The notes beneath the pieces are model-generated. The model was not told the origin of the DNA and made no database searches. It saw nothing but the letters and a program-made list of their open reading frames with translations. 26,479 nucleotides of DNA, taken from contig JAEZDN010000087.1 in assembly GCA_023433275.1 (NCBI GenBank), forward strand, positions 1-26,479, given 5' to 3'. A program made the position numbers and the translations under genes. The DNA is from Verrucomicrobiota bacterium. GTDB taxonomy: Bacteria > Verrucomicrobiota > Verrucomicrobiia > Opitutales > Opitutaceae. How positions within the stretch are numbered: position 1 is the first letter of the stretch; every line of letters starts with the position of its first letter. Of the stretch, positions 15,954 to 23,388 are shown in pieces.

Positions 15954-17134
15954 TGGCGGCGAATGAATCGGCGGTTGCAGGTGAAGCGCGCGAGCGGCTG
16001 AGGGGAAAATTGCACGCCCTGGGTTTTGATGAGGTGCGTTTTGCCGCCGCCGCTCCGTCCGCGGGCGCGTCCATCCGCGACTGGCTGGGCGCGGGCCACC
16101 ATGCGGACATGGCGTGGATGGAGCGAACCGCCGACAAGCGCGCCGATCCGGGCCTGGTGGTGGCAGGCGCCAAAACCGTGGTGGTCCTCGGCGTGAACTA
16201 CGGACCGGCGGCGAGTGAAGGGGGCCTTCCGGAAGGGGCGGCGTCGCGCCCGCGCTGGGCGAGGTATGCGCTGCATGAGGATTATCACGACACGATCAAG
16301 CCGGCGCTCGTCGCGGCGGGCCGGGTATTGGAGGAAGAGCTGCGGATCGGCGAGCGGGATTATCGATACTACGTCGATACCGGGCCGGTGCTGGAGCGCG
16401 GGTGGGCGGCGCGCAGCGGACTCGGATTCCGGGGCAAGAACGCGATGCTGATCTCGCGTGAGCACGGCAACTGGCTGTTCCTCGCGTGCATTCTGACGCG
16501 GGCGTCCATCCGGCCGGACGAGCCGCTGCGAAGATTGGAACCGAGGATTCGGCATGAGGAGCCGACGGGGCTGTTGTGCGGAAAATGCACCCGTTGTCTC
16601 GATGCGTGCCCGACGGACGCGTTTCCCCAGCCCGGCGTGGTCGATGCCCGGCGGTGCATTTCCTACCAGACGATCGAGAACCGGGGCATCATTCCGCGGG
16701 CTTTGCGCGCGGGAATCGGCAACAGGATTTACGGCTGCGATGTGTGCCTGGAGGTGTGTCCTTGGAACCGGTTTGCCCGGGAGGGACGGCGCCTGCTTTT
16801 GAGTTCGCGGGGTGACATTGCCGGGCTGTCGATCGACGAAATCCTCGTGCTGACGCCGGAGCGGTTTGCCGAGGTTTTCCGGCGCACGGCGATCAAGCGC
16901 CTGAAGTTGACGGGCCTGTTGCGCAATGCGTGCGTTGTGGCGGGCAACCTGGGGGATCGCGCTCAGCTGCCCGCCCTCGTCGCGCTCGCAGGACACGAGT
17001 CAGCGGTGGTGCGGGCGCACGCGGTGTGGGCGGTGCGGCGAATCGCAGGGAGCGAAGCGGAAGGCCTGCTCGAAATCAGACGGAAGGCCGAGGAGGATGC
17101 GCTGGTGCTCGCGGAATTCGAAGGCGCGCCGTAG
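15950..17134 (+). CDS. queG: Epoxyqueuosine reductase
   Basis: QueG reduces epoxyqueuosine to queuosine in the wobble position of tRNAs, using cobalamin and two 4Fe-4S clusters. This 394-residue protein shows the YYVDTGPVLER motif with the catalytic-type Asp143, a first ferredoxin motif CGKCTRCLDACP (Cys210/213/216/220), and a second set formed by Cys236 and CDVCLEVCP (Cys263/266/270). The C-terminus (about 335-390) is a HEAT-like repeat region (LVALAGHESAVVRAHAVWAV), as in full-length QueG proteins. Two ATG codons stand in tandem (15950 and 15953); the first overlaps the aroK stop. The frame opens further upstream at 15644, but that part lies inside aroK and is spurious. Confidence 0.96.
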   Translation: MMAANESAVAGEARERLRGKLHALGFDEVRFAAAAPSAGASIRDWLGAGHHADMAWMERTADKRADPGLVVAGAKTVVVLGVNYGPAASEGGLPEGAASRPRWARYALHEDYHDTIKPALVAAGRVLEEELRIGERDYRYYVDTGPVLERGWAARSGLGFRGKNAMLISREHGNWLFLACILTRASIRPDEPLRRLEPRIRHEEPTGLLCGKCTRCLDACPTDAFPQPGVVDARRCISYQTIENRGIIPRALRAGIGNRIYGCDVCLEVCPWNRFAREGRRLLLSSRGDIAGLSIDEILVLTPERFAEVFRRTAIKRLKLTGLLRNACVVAGNLGDRAQLPALVALAGHESAVVRAHAVWAVRRIAGSEAEGLLEIRRKAEEDALVLAEFEGAP

Positions 17135-17176
17135 AGCCCGCGTTCGAAAGGCCCAGGTCGACCAGCGACCGGACGG

Positions 17177-17578
17177 TCACGCGAAAAGCTCCTTCATTTT
17201 CGCGGTCAGCGCGGCGGGGGGGCGCACGGGCTCGCCGGACCGGTTGATGAAGGCATGGGTGGTGAAGCCGGTGACCAGCAACTCGTCGTCACGACGTACT
17301 TCGTACTCCAAGTGAATGCGCAGCGTGGGGCGTTCCTTGAGGCGCGTGATGATGGTGAGCTGGTCATCGTAGAGCGCGGGACGCTGGTATTTCACGCCCA
17401 GTTCAATGACCGGCAGCATGAAGCCCTGCGCCTCGAGGTCGCGATAAGGGAAGCCGCATTCTTTCAGCAGCGTGGTGCGGCCGACCTCGAACCACGGCAG
17501 GTAATTCCCATGGTAAACGATGCCCATCATGTCGGTTTCGGCGTAGCGGACGGTGACTTGGGAGCGCGATTCGATCAT
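17177..17578 (-). CDS. YbgC-like acyl-CoA thioesterase (hot-dog fold)
   Basis: This 133-residue protein belongs to the 4-hydroxybenzoyl-CoA thioesterase/YbgC family. The signature is YAETDMMGIVYHGNYLPWFE at residues 12-31, in which Asp16 is the expected catalytic residue. The family hydrolyses acyl-CoA or acyl-ACP thioesters. The start at ATG 17578 places this motif at the usual distance from the N-terminus; longer in-frame starts would overlap the glycosyltransferase gene. It begins 4 bases after the stop of that gene, so the two are coupled. It lies next to a cluster holding an ACP, a dehydratase-like domain and a ketoacyl synthase, so release or editing of acyl chains from that pathway is plausible but not shown. 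Confidence 0.92.
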   Translation of the reverse strand: MIESRSQVTVRYAETDMMGIVYHGNYLPWFEVGRTTLLKECGFPYRDLEAQGFMLPVIELGVKYQRPALYDDQLTIITRLKERPTLRIHLEYEVRRDDELLVTGFTTHAFINRSGEPVRPPAALTAKMKELFA

Positions 17579-17582
17579 GGGT

Positions 17583-18758
17583 TCAGGCTGATGGCGTTGA
17601 AGCGGGTTGTCCAAACAACGAGAGGGCTGAATCCCGCCAGGTGCGGGCGAGGGCGCGCGTGCGCCCGGTTTCACCCAGGCGCCGGCGCAGGGCAGGATCC
17701 GCCAAGAGGCGCGCGAATGCGCTGGTGAGTGCGGTGCGGTCGCCCGGCGCGACCAGGAGGCCAGTTTGTTCGTGGATGACGGCCTCCGGCACGCCGCCGA
17801 TGGCGTGGGCCACGATGGGCAGCCCGTGGGCGCCGGCTTCCAGGTAGACGAGACCGAAACCCTCGACGCTATGTCGATGGGGCATGCTGGTCATCGCGAA
17901 GATGTCCGCCTGGGCGTAGATCGCGCCCAATTGCTCATCGGGAATGTCGCCGAGAAACCTGACCTTGAAACCGGCGCCCGCCGCGGCCTCGGTCAGCAGG
18001 CGGTCGTAGTTTTCTTTGCCGTGTCCACCGACCAGCCAGTATTCGAGGGTGGCGCGCTGGGCCGCCGGCAGCGCTTCCAGGGCGCGGATCACCTCCAGCT
18101 GGCCCTTGCGGGGATTCAACCGGGCGACGGTCAGGATGATGGTTTTGGCCCCGGGCAGGGTGGCGGGGGAGGTTTGCGTCTGGCGGAGGTCGGGACGCAG
18201 GGCGCCCGGAGTGACCACGACCTTGGGGGCGGCGGCGGGGAAATGCCGGTCGAGCAACTGGCGCGCGTATTCGCTGACCACGCTAATGCGATCCGCGCGC
18301 GCGAGCAGGTGATTGGTGCTCCACCGGAGGATCCGGCGCGAACCGAGACGTTGGATTTCCGAACCGTGAAAAGTCAGGGTCAGTCGCGCGGGCCGGATGG
18401 TGTCGAAATATTGCAACAGGAGCATGGCGAGCAGCGGACCGGGCTCCGGGATGTAAAGGGTCGCGTCATTGAGGCGTGCGGCCTCGGCGAGCAGGGTGCG
18501 GGCCATGCGCCACTGGCTCAGCAAGCTGTGGTCACCGGCGAGTTTCAGGCGTCGAACGTGAAACGGCCAGGACGGCTCGGTCGCGCCGGCCGGGAGGGCG
18601 GGGGCCCAGATCTCGACCGCGTAGCCCATCGTGGCGGCCGACCGCGCCATTTCGGCGGCGTAGACTGCGATGCCACCGCGATGAGGAAAGAACTCGTGCG
18701 TGACGAGGATCAGGGGAGGCTGGACGGGGGCGGGAGGGCTGGACCCCGGGTGCGGCAT
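17583..18758 (-). CDS. GT4-family glycosyltransferase
   Basis: This 391-residue GT-B enzyme has an N-terminal acceptor-side domain (HEFFPHRGGIAVYAAEMAR, residues 21-39; TFHGSE near 129-134). Its C-terminal donor domain holds LTVARLNPRKG (209-219), VRFLGDIPDEQL and the E-x7-E motif EGFGLVYLEAGAHGLP (Glu299 and Glu307), which defines retaining GT4 enzymes. These transfer a sugar from an NDP donor to lipids, glycans or small molecules; the acceptor is unknown. No membrane helix is evident, so it is cytosolic or peripheral. It leads the leftward pair with the thioesterase and is divergent from the ACP-FabZ-like gene, sharing a 141-base promoter region. Confidence 0.93.
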   Translation of the reverse strand: MPHPGSSPPAPVQPPLILVTHEFFPHRGGIAVYAAEMARSAATMGYAVEIWAPALPAGATEPSWPFHVRRLKLAGDHSLLSQWRMARTLLAEAARLNDATLYIPEPGPLLAMLLLQYFDTIRPARLTLTFHGSEIQRLGSRRILRWSTNHLLARADRISVVSEYARQLLDRHFPAAAPKVVVTPGALRPDLRQTQTSPATLPGAKTIILTVARLNPRKGQLEVIRALEALPAAQRATLEYWLVGGHGKENYDRLLTEAAAGAGFKVRFLGDIPDEQLGAIYAQADIFAMTSMPHRHSVEGFGLVYLEAGAHGLPIVAHAIGGVPEAVIHEQTGLLVAPGDRTALTSAFARLLADPALRRRLGETGRTRALARTWRDSALSLFGQPASTPSA

Positions 18759-18860
18759 GATCGTGAAATGAAATAAAACGGGTGGCCGGCACTACCGGGA
18801 ACGGGGATGTCGGCTGTCATACCGGGATGAGTCAACACGCTTAATTCGACCGCCTAGCTG

Positions 18861-18872
18861 CGTAGATCTACG
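18861..18872. promoter_or_regulatory. 12-bp perfect palindrome upstream of the ACP-FabZ fusion gene
   Basis: CGTAGATCTACG is a perfect palindrome 27 bases before the ATG of the ACP-FabZ fusion, in the 141-base gap shared with the divergent glycosyltransferase gene. The position fits an operator over the rightward promoter. The leader that follows has GAGG 8 bases before the ATG, one of the few Shine-Dalgarno-like sites in the window. Confidence 0.35.
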
Positions 18873-18899
18873 AATGCCCGGAAGGATTTTGAGGTTTAC

Positions 18900-19880
18900 A
18901 TGTCTGGCCCCACCAACAATCTCGGCCGACCAATGGCACAGTCCGTCAACAACCCCACCGGGGTAGCAATCAAGCCGTTCACTGCGGAAGATGATAACAA
19001 CCTTCGTGAGTCGCTGAAACGTTGTTCCGCAGCCACTTACGAAGCGGCTGCTCAGTTTAGAAAGACGGGGAACACCGAGCATCTGCCGGCCATTGTGTTG
19101 GGAATTATCGAGCGGTATGTGGAGCCGGATCTCCGTGGTAAGCTGAAAGATGCTGATGATGATCTGCGCATCATCGAAGACCTGGGGATCGATTCCCTCA
19201 CCATGATGGAAATCGTCGTTTTGGTGGAAGACGTCCTCCAGATGACGATCAATAACGAGGAATTGCGCCACCTGCGGACCGTGGGCGACGTTAAGACCTT
19301 TATTGAATACAAGGTGCGTGGCCTCCCGCTGCCGAAGCCGACGAAATTCATTCCGATCGAACAAATTGTGTCGGTCATGCCGATCCAGCCCCCGTTCCTT
19401 TTCCTGGGCGAGGCCTCGGTCAACGCGCACGGCGCCAACGCCAAATACAAGATCAGTGGCCAGGAGTTTTTCTTGCAGGGACATTTCAAGGACAACCCGG
19501 TCCTGCCGGCGTCCATCATGTTGGAAGCCTTGGGCCAGCTCGCCGTGTTGTTCCTCCTGGAAGGTCAGGTGGGAGAGGGCGGCAAGACGGTCGATCACCG
19601 CACGATTTTCTTCACGTCTTGCGAAGGGGTTCGTTGCCACCGAATCTGTCGGCCGGGTGACGTGCTCAGCCTTTCGATCAAGCCCAAGCGCCTGAAGTCG
19701 CCGCTGGCGACCTTCGAGGGGCAGATTCGCGTTGGCCAGGAAAAGGCCGCGATCGCGGAGGAAATCACGCTGACCTTTGCCTACGCCGAGGAAGTGGCGC
19801 AGCCGCCTGCCCCGCAGGTCGCCCCGGCGGAGCAGCCCGTCGCGGTCAGTCCGGTGCCCAAGTCCGCCGCGAGCGCCTGA
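18900..19880 (+). CDS. Acyl carrier protein fused to FabZ/FabA-like hot-dog dehydratase
   Basis: This 326-residue protein holds an ACP domain at about residues 60-140. The phosphopantetheine site is GIDSLTMMEIV, with Ser99 in the D-S-L motif. A hot-dog domain of FabZ type follows at about 150-297. The dehydratase active-site motif reads GHFKDNPVLPASIMLEALGQ: the catalytic His195 and Glu209 are kept, while the usual G-x-P-V-x-P-G turn has Asn for Gly and Ala for the last Gly. Such domains dehydrate 3-hydroxyacyl-ACP. Fusion puts carrier and enzyme in one chain, so the acyl group can be handed over internally. The C-terminal tail (about 300-326) is Pro/Ala-rich and probably disordered; the first 55 residues are unassigned. 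It heads a four-gene plus-strand run. Start ATG 18900 is supported by GAGG at good spacing. Confidence 0.92.
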   Translation: MSGPTNNLGRPMAQSVNNPTGVAIKPFTAEDDNNLRESLKRCSAATYEAAAQFRKTGNTEHLPAIVLGIIERYVEPDLRGKLKDADDDLRIIEDLGIDSLTMMEIVVLVEDVLQMTINNEELRHLRTVGDVKTFIEYKVRGLPLPKPTKFIPIEQIVSVMPIQPPFLFLGEASVNAHGANAKYKISGQEFFLQGHFKDNPVLPASIMLEALGQLAVLFLLEGQVGEGGKTVDHRTIFFTSCEGVRCHRICRPGDVLSLSIKPKRLKSPLATFEGQIRVGQEKAAIAEEITLTFAYAEEVAQPPAPQVAPAEQPVAVSPVPKSAASA

Positions 19881-19977
19881 GTCGATTCCCGCGGTGATTG
19901 ACCGTCGCCGCAAAAGCGCTTTGATGCGCCGAATCCTGCCTGCGCACGGCCCGTGTGGCGGCGAGGCCTGACCTAAC

Positions 19978-21237
19978 ATGCGCAAAGTCTATATTACCGG
20001 CGTCGGATTCATCACCAGTATCGGCAATGACGCCGCCTCGGTGTCTGACAGCCTGCGGGAATTGCGGCACGGCATCGTGCAATACGCCCCCTTTCAGAAG
20101 GCCGACATTCCCGTCAAGGTGGCCGCCCCAATCCGGGATTTTCAAACCGACACCGTCGATCAGGAGGACTGGTTGTTTCCCGCCCGTTATCGGATCAAAC
20201 GCGAGCTTCTCCGGGGCATGGCGCCGCATGGGGTGTATGCTTACTGTGCCATGCAGCAGGCGATCGAGGATGCCAAGTTGAGCGAGGCCGACTTGTCCAA
20301 CCCGGGCACGGGGCTGTATGCCGCCTCGGCGGGATCCCCCTTTCTTCTCGGGCATCACTTGGAGCGGATGCGCAAGGTTGGGGTCATGCGCTGCCCGCCG
20401 CTCGGCGTGGTGGCGTCGATCTCGGGCACGGTGAATTTCAACCTCGTGTCTCATTTCCGCATCAAGGGCGCCTCGACCGGGTTTTCCTCCGCTTGCGCGT
20501 CGTCGGCCCACGCGCTGGCGTTCGCCTACGACGAGATCGCGCTCGGACGTCAGGACCGGATGCTGGTGGTCGGCGCCGAGGACGGCAACGTCGAGAGCAT
20601 CCTGCCCTTTGCCGGCATGCGGGCGCTCTCGCTGCAGACGGACCCCTCGATTGCCTCGCGTCCATTCGACGTGGCGCGGGACGGCTTTGTCGGCACCGGG
20701 GGCGCCACGGTGCTCGTGCTGGAGAGCGGGGAGGCGGCGGAGCGCCGCAAAGCCAAGATGTATTGCGAGGTGGCGGGCTGGGGCCAGGCGTCGGATGGGC
20801 ACAACGTGGCGATTTCTCATCCGGAGGGGGAGGGGCTTCGGATGGCGATGGAGAATGCGCTGAAATATTCCGACACCGCGGCGGAGGACGTCGATTACGT
20901 CAACGCCCACGCCACCTCGACGCCGATCGGCGACATTTCCGAGGCGAAGGCGCTCAAGGCGATATTCGGGGAGAATCCCTCGCGACCGGCGATCAGCAGC
21001 ACCAAGGCGCTGACGGGTCATGGCCTCTCGTTGGCGGGAGCCATGGAAGCGGGCTTCTGCGCGCTGGCGATGAAGGAAGGCTTCATTCCGGGCTCGGCCA
21101 ACATCACGAAGCTGGATCCCGCGTGTACGGGGCTGAACGTCATCCGCGCCACCTTGCCGCAGCGCCCCAGCGTGGTGCTCAGCAACAGCAGCGGATTCGG
21201 CGGTGCCAACGTTTCCCTCGTGTTCAAGGCGGTCTGA
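19978..21237 (+). CDS. Beta-ketoacyl-ACP synthase (FabF/KAS II-like)
   Basis: This 419-residue thiolase-fold enzyme has the complete KAS catalytic set: nucleophile Cys173 in GFSSACASSAHAL, His311 in NAHATSTPIGD, Lys343 and His348 in STKALTGHGL, and the Gly-rich SNSSGFGGAN motif near the C-terminus. It would condense an acyl group with malonyl-ACP. It differs from ordinary FabF in the N-terminal third (PFQKADIPVKVAAPIRDF) and in an HNVAIS.PEGEGLR segment before the His311 motif, which suggests a dedicated pathway rather than bulk fatty-acid synthesis. The housekeeping fab genes are not in the window. It starts at ATG 19978, 97 bases after the ACP-FabZ fusion; no gene was seen in that gap. Confidence 0.95.
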   Translation: MRKVYITGVGFITSIGNDAASVSDSLRELRHGIVQYAPFQKADIPVKVAAPIRDFQTDTVDQEDWLFPARYRIKRELLRGMAPHGVYAYCAMQQAIEDAKLSEADLSNPGTGLYAASAGSPFLLGHHLERMRKVGVMRCPPLGVVASISGTVNFNLVSHFRIKGASTGFSSACASSAHALAFAYDEIALGRQDRMLVVGAEDGNVESILPFAGMRALSLQTDPSIASRPFDVARDGFVGTGGATVLVLESGEAAERRKAKMYCEVAGWGQASDGHNVAISHPEGEGLRMAMENALKYSDTAAEDVDYVNAHATSTPIGDISEAKALKAIFGENPSRPAISSTKALTGHGLSLAGAMEAGFCALAMKEGFIPGSANITKLDPACTGLNVIRATLPQRPSVVLSNSSGFGGANVSLVFKAV

Positions 21238-21242
21238 CCCGC

Positions 21243-22076
21243 ATGAGTTCCTCCCTGTTTTCCTCCCGGTACCGGACCGCCTTCGTCACGGGCGCCAGCA
21301 CCGGACTGGGGCTGGCCTTCACCGAGATGTTGCTCGCGCAGGGCGTGGAGGTCTGGGGCACGGCCCGCAATGCGGCGAGGCTGGCGCCGCGGCCGCGGTT
21401 TCATCCGGTCGTGCTCGATCTGGCGGACGGGGCGGACGCGCAGAGAATTTTCGACGAGTCCGTGCGCGCCGCGGGCGGTTTCGACGTCGTGATCAACAAC
21501 GCGGGCTTTGGTGCGTTCGGGTCCTTTGCCCACACGGATTTCTCGGTTTGGGAAACCCAGTATCGGGTGATGCTGGTCAATACCGCGCGGCTTGGACGGG
21601 CGGCATTGCGCGACATGTTGCCGCGAGGTCGCGGGGCGCTGGTCAACGTCTCATCGATCGCGGGCGAGTTCGGCATGCCGTATCAAGCGGTGTATAACTC
21701 GATCAAGGCAGGGTTGTCGGCACTGAACGAGGGCCTCATGTACGAGGTGAAGGGCACGGGCATATGCGTGATCGACTTTCGTCCCGGTGACTACCGCACG
21801 GACTTTGAGGGTTCCGTGCTTCGCCCGGCCCAGCCGGGACTCGATCCCCTGAATGAGGGACGGATGGCGCGCGCGTGGTCGGCGTTCGAGGGCATGATGC
21901 GATCGGGACCGAGCCCGGCGCATGCTGCCGAGTCTCTCCGTCGCGCGCTCGCGCGGGGCCGGAGCGGCACGGTCCGCACCGGCCGGTTTTTCCAGGCTGT
22001 GGCCGGCCCCTTGCTCGCGCGTTGCGCGTCGCTGGCGCTCAAGCGGCGGATCCAGGAAACCTATTTCGGCCTGTGA
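21243..22076 (+). CDS. Short-chain dehydrogenase/reductase
   Basis: This 277-residue classical SDR has a Rossmann cofactor motif TGASTGLG (residues 16-23), NNAG (85-88), a catalytic serine in VNVSSIAG (Ser137/138), and Y-x3-K at Tyr151/Lys155 in AVYNSIKAG. The residues after the second strand (WGTARN) suggest an NADPH preference. In this setting it may reduce the 3-ketoacyl-ACP made by the adjacent synthase, but SDR substrates cannot be read from sequence. The C-terminal part (about 195-277) is longer than in FabG and ends in a basic/hydrophobic stretch. It starts 5 bases after the KAS stop. The frame is open upstream to 20493, but that part lies inside the KAS gene and is not coding. The stop overlaps the next start by four bases. 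Confidence 0.93.
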   Translation: MSSSLFSSRYRTAFVTGASTGLGLAFTEMLLAQGVEVWGTARNAARLAPRPRFHPVVLDLADGADAQRIFDESVRAAGGFDVVINNAGFGAFGSFAHTDFSVWETQYRVMLVNTARLGRAALRDMLPRGRGALVNVSSIAGEFGMPYQAVYNSIKAGLSALNEGLMYEVKGTGICVIDFRPGDYRTDFEGSVLRPAQPGLDPLNEGRMARAWSAFEGMMRSGPSPAHAAESLRRALARGRSGTVRTGRFFQAVAGPLLARCASLALKRRIQETYFGL

Positions 22077-23332
22077 GCACGCGAGTTCGCATCCTCGTCC
22101 TCACCTCGAGCACCGGCGCCGGGCACGACACGCGCGCCCAGGCGTTCGCGGAATGGTGCTTCGAGCTTTATCGCCACAACGTCGACGTACGCATCGAGCA
22201 GATGCTCGAGAAATCGTCGGGTTTGTTCAGCCTGGGGGTGCGCTTCTACAATTGGATCCAGCAAAAGTCGCCCTGGCTGCACAAGGGGTTCTTCCTCGTC
22301 GTCGAGTTGCTGAGCCTGCTCAACCGGCGCTCGGTTTCCCTCGGGCGCGGCTATTATGAATCCGTGCTGCGCGAGTACCGGCCGCACCTGGTCTTCAGCG
22401 TGCACGACTGCCTGAATCGCGGCTATTTCCAGACGGCGCGACGCATCCTCGGTCCCGACCAGGTCCGCTGCGCGACGTATTGCGGCGAATTCTCGGGTGG
22501 ATTCGGGTACAGCGTCAACTGGGTGGAGCCGAGCGCGGACCTCTATGTTTCCCGCACGGCCACGGCGCGCGATTACGCGGTGAAGCTGGGCATGCCGGTC
22601 GAGCGGACGCGGGTGCGCGGCTACCTCATGCAGCCCCGCCAGCATCTCGGCCACATGCAGCCGGCGCAGCGCCGGGCCTACCTCGAGCATGAGATCGAGC
22701 TGCGGTCGGATCTTTTCACGGTGTTTCTGGCGACGGGGGGCAACGGCGCGAACAACCATCTCGCTTTCCTGACGGAGCTCCTTCCCTTGGCCGATCGCGT
22801 GCAGGCCATCGTCATCTGCGGCAGGAATCGGGAGGTGTTCAACCAGCTGCTGCACTGGCGCATCGAGCACCCGGAATTCCATTGTTTTCTCGACGGCTTC
22901 TCCGAGGAAGTGCACCTGCTCATGCAGGTCAGCGACGTGATTGTCACTCGCGGTGGCACCACCTCCTGCGCAAAGGCGCTCCATTTCCGCTGCCCGATCC
23001 TCTTCAACGCCGTCGGCGGCGTGATGCCCCAGGAATCGCTCACCGTGAAGTTTTTCAGCCACGGCGCCGGGGTGAAGCTGGTGAAGGATGCGTCGGACCT
23101 CGGACGGATTGTCCGCGATTGGCTGGACGACCGCGCGAGCTACGAGCGCTTTCGCGAGGATTTCCTCAAGCTGCGCTATGAAGAGGATCCCACGAAGGTG
23201 ATCACCGAGTTGGTGGATCTGGCCCAGGAAGTGGCGCGCACCGACTATCGTCCGGGACCCTTTCCGCCCAAACCGCGCCAGGGCGCGGAAGGGGCAACGG
23301 GATCGCCGGAGCGCCCGGGCGGCCCGGCCTGA
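22073..23332 (+). CDS. MGDG synthase/UgtP-type glycosyltransferase (GT28-like)
   Basis: This 419-residue GT-B enzyme starts at GTG 22073; the GTG shares bases with the TGA stop of the SDR gene (GTGA), a coupled start. The N-terminus carries the MGDG-synthase-type motif LTSSTGAGHDTRAQAF (residues 10-25), with the His18 expected at the acceptor/catalytic site. The C-terminal domain has ATGGNGANNH (220-229) and the donor-binding segment VTRGGTTSCAKALHFRCP (291-308), as in MurG and UgtP. Family members glycosylate diacylglycerol or related lipids with UDP-sugars at the cytoplasmic membrane face. As last gene of the ACP-FabZ / KAS / SDR run, it could cap an unusual acyl lipid with a sugar. The C-terminal 30 residues are Pro/Gly-rich and look disordered. 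Confidence 0.92.
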   Translation: MSTRVRILVLTSSTGAGHDTRAQAFAEWCFELYRHNVDVRIEQMLEKSSGLFSLGVRFYNWIQQKSPWLHKGFFLVVELLSLLNRRSVSLGRGYYESVLREYRPHLVFSVHDCLNRGYFQTARRILGPDQVRCATYCGEFSGGFGYSVNWVEPSADLYVSRTATARDYAVKLGMPVERTRVRGYLMQPRQHLGHMQPAQRRAYLEHEIELRSDLFTVFLATGGNGANNHLAFLTELLPLADRVQAIVICGRNREVFNQLLHWRIEHPEFHCFLDGFSEEVHLLMQVSDVIVTRGGTTSCAKALHFRCPILFNAVGGVMPQESLTVKFFSHGAGVKLVKDASDLGRIVRDWLDDRASYERFREDFLKLRYEEDPTKVITELVDLAQEVARTDYRPGPFPPKPRQGAEGATGSPERPGGPA

Positions 23333-23388
23333 TAGCCGGCGCGATCGCAGGCGCGACCAGAGGCACGGGGCGCGTTGCCCGGCAAAGT

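Noticed and set aside
18830..18845. TTGACT-like -35 box on the minus strand for the GT4 gene
   Set aside because: No acceptable -10 sequence follows at 16-18 bases, so the promoter was not called.
20493..21242. N-terminal extension of the SDR frame
   Set aside because: It lies inside the KAS gene in another frame and is Arg/Gly-rich; the Rossmann motif fits a start at 21243.
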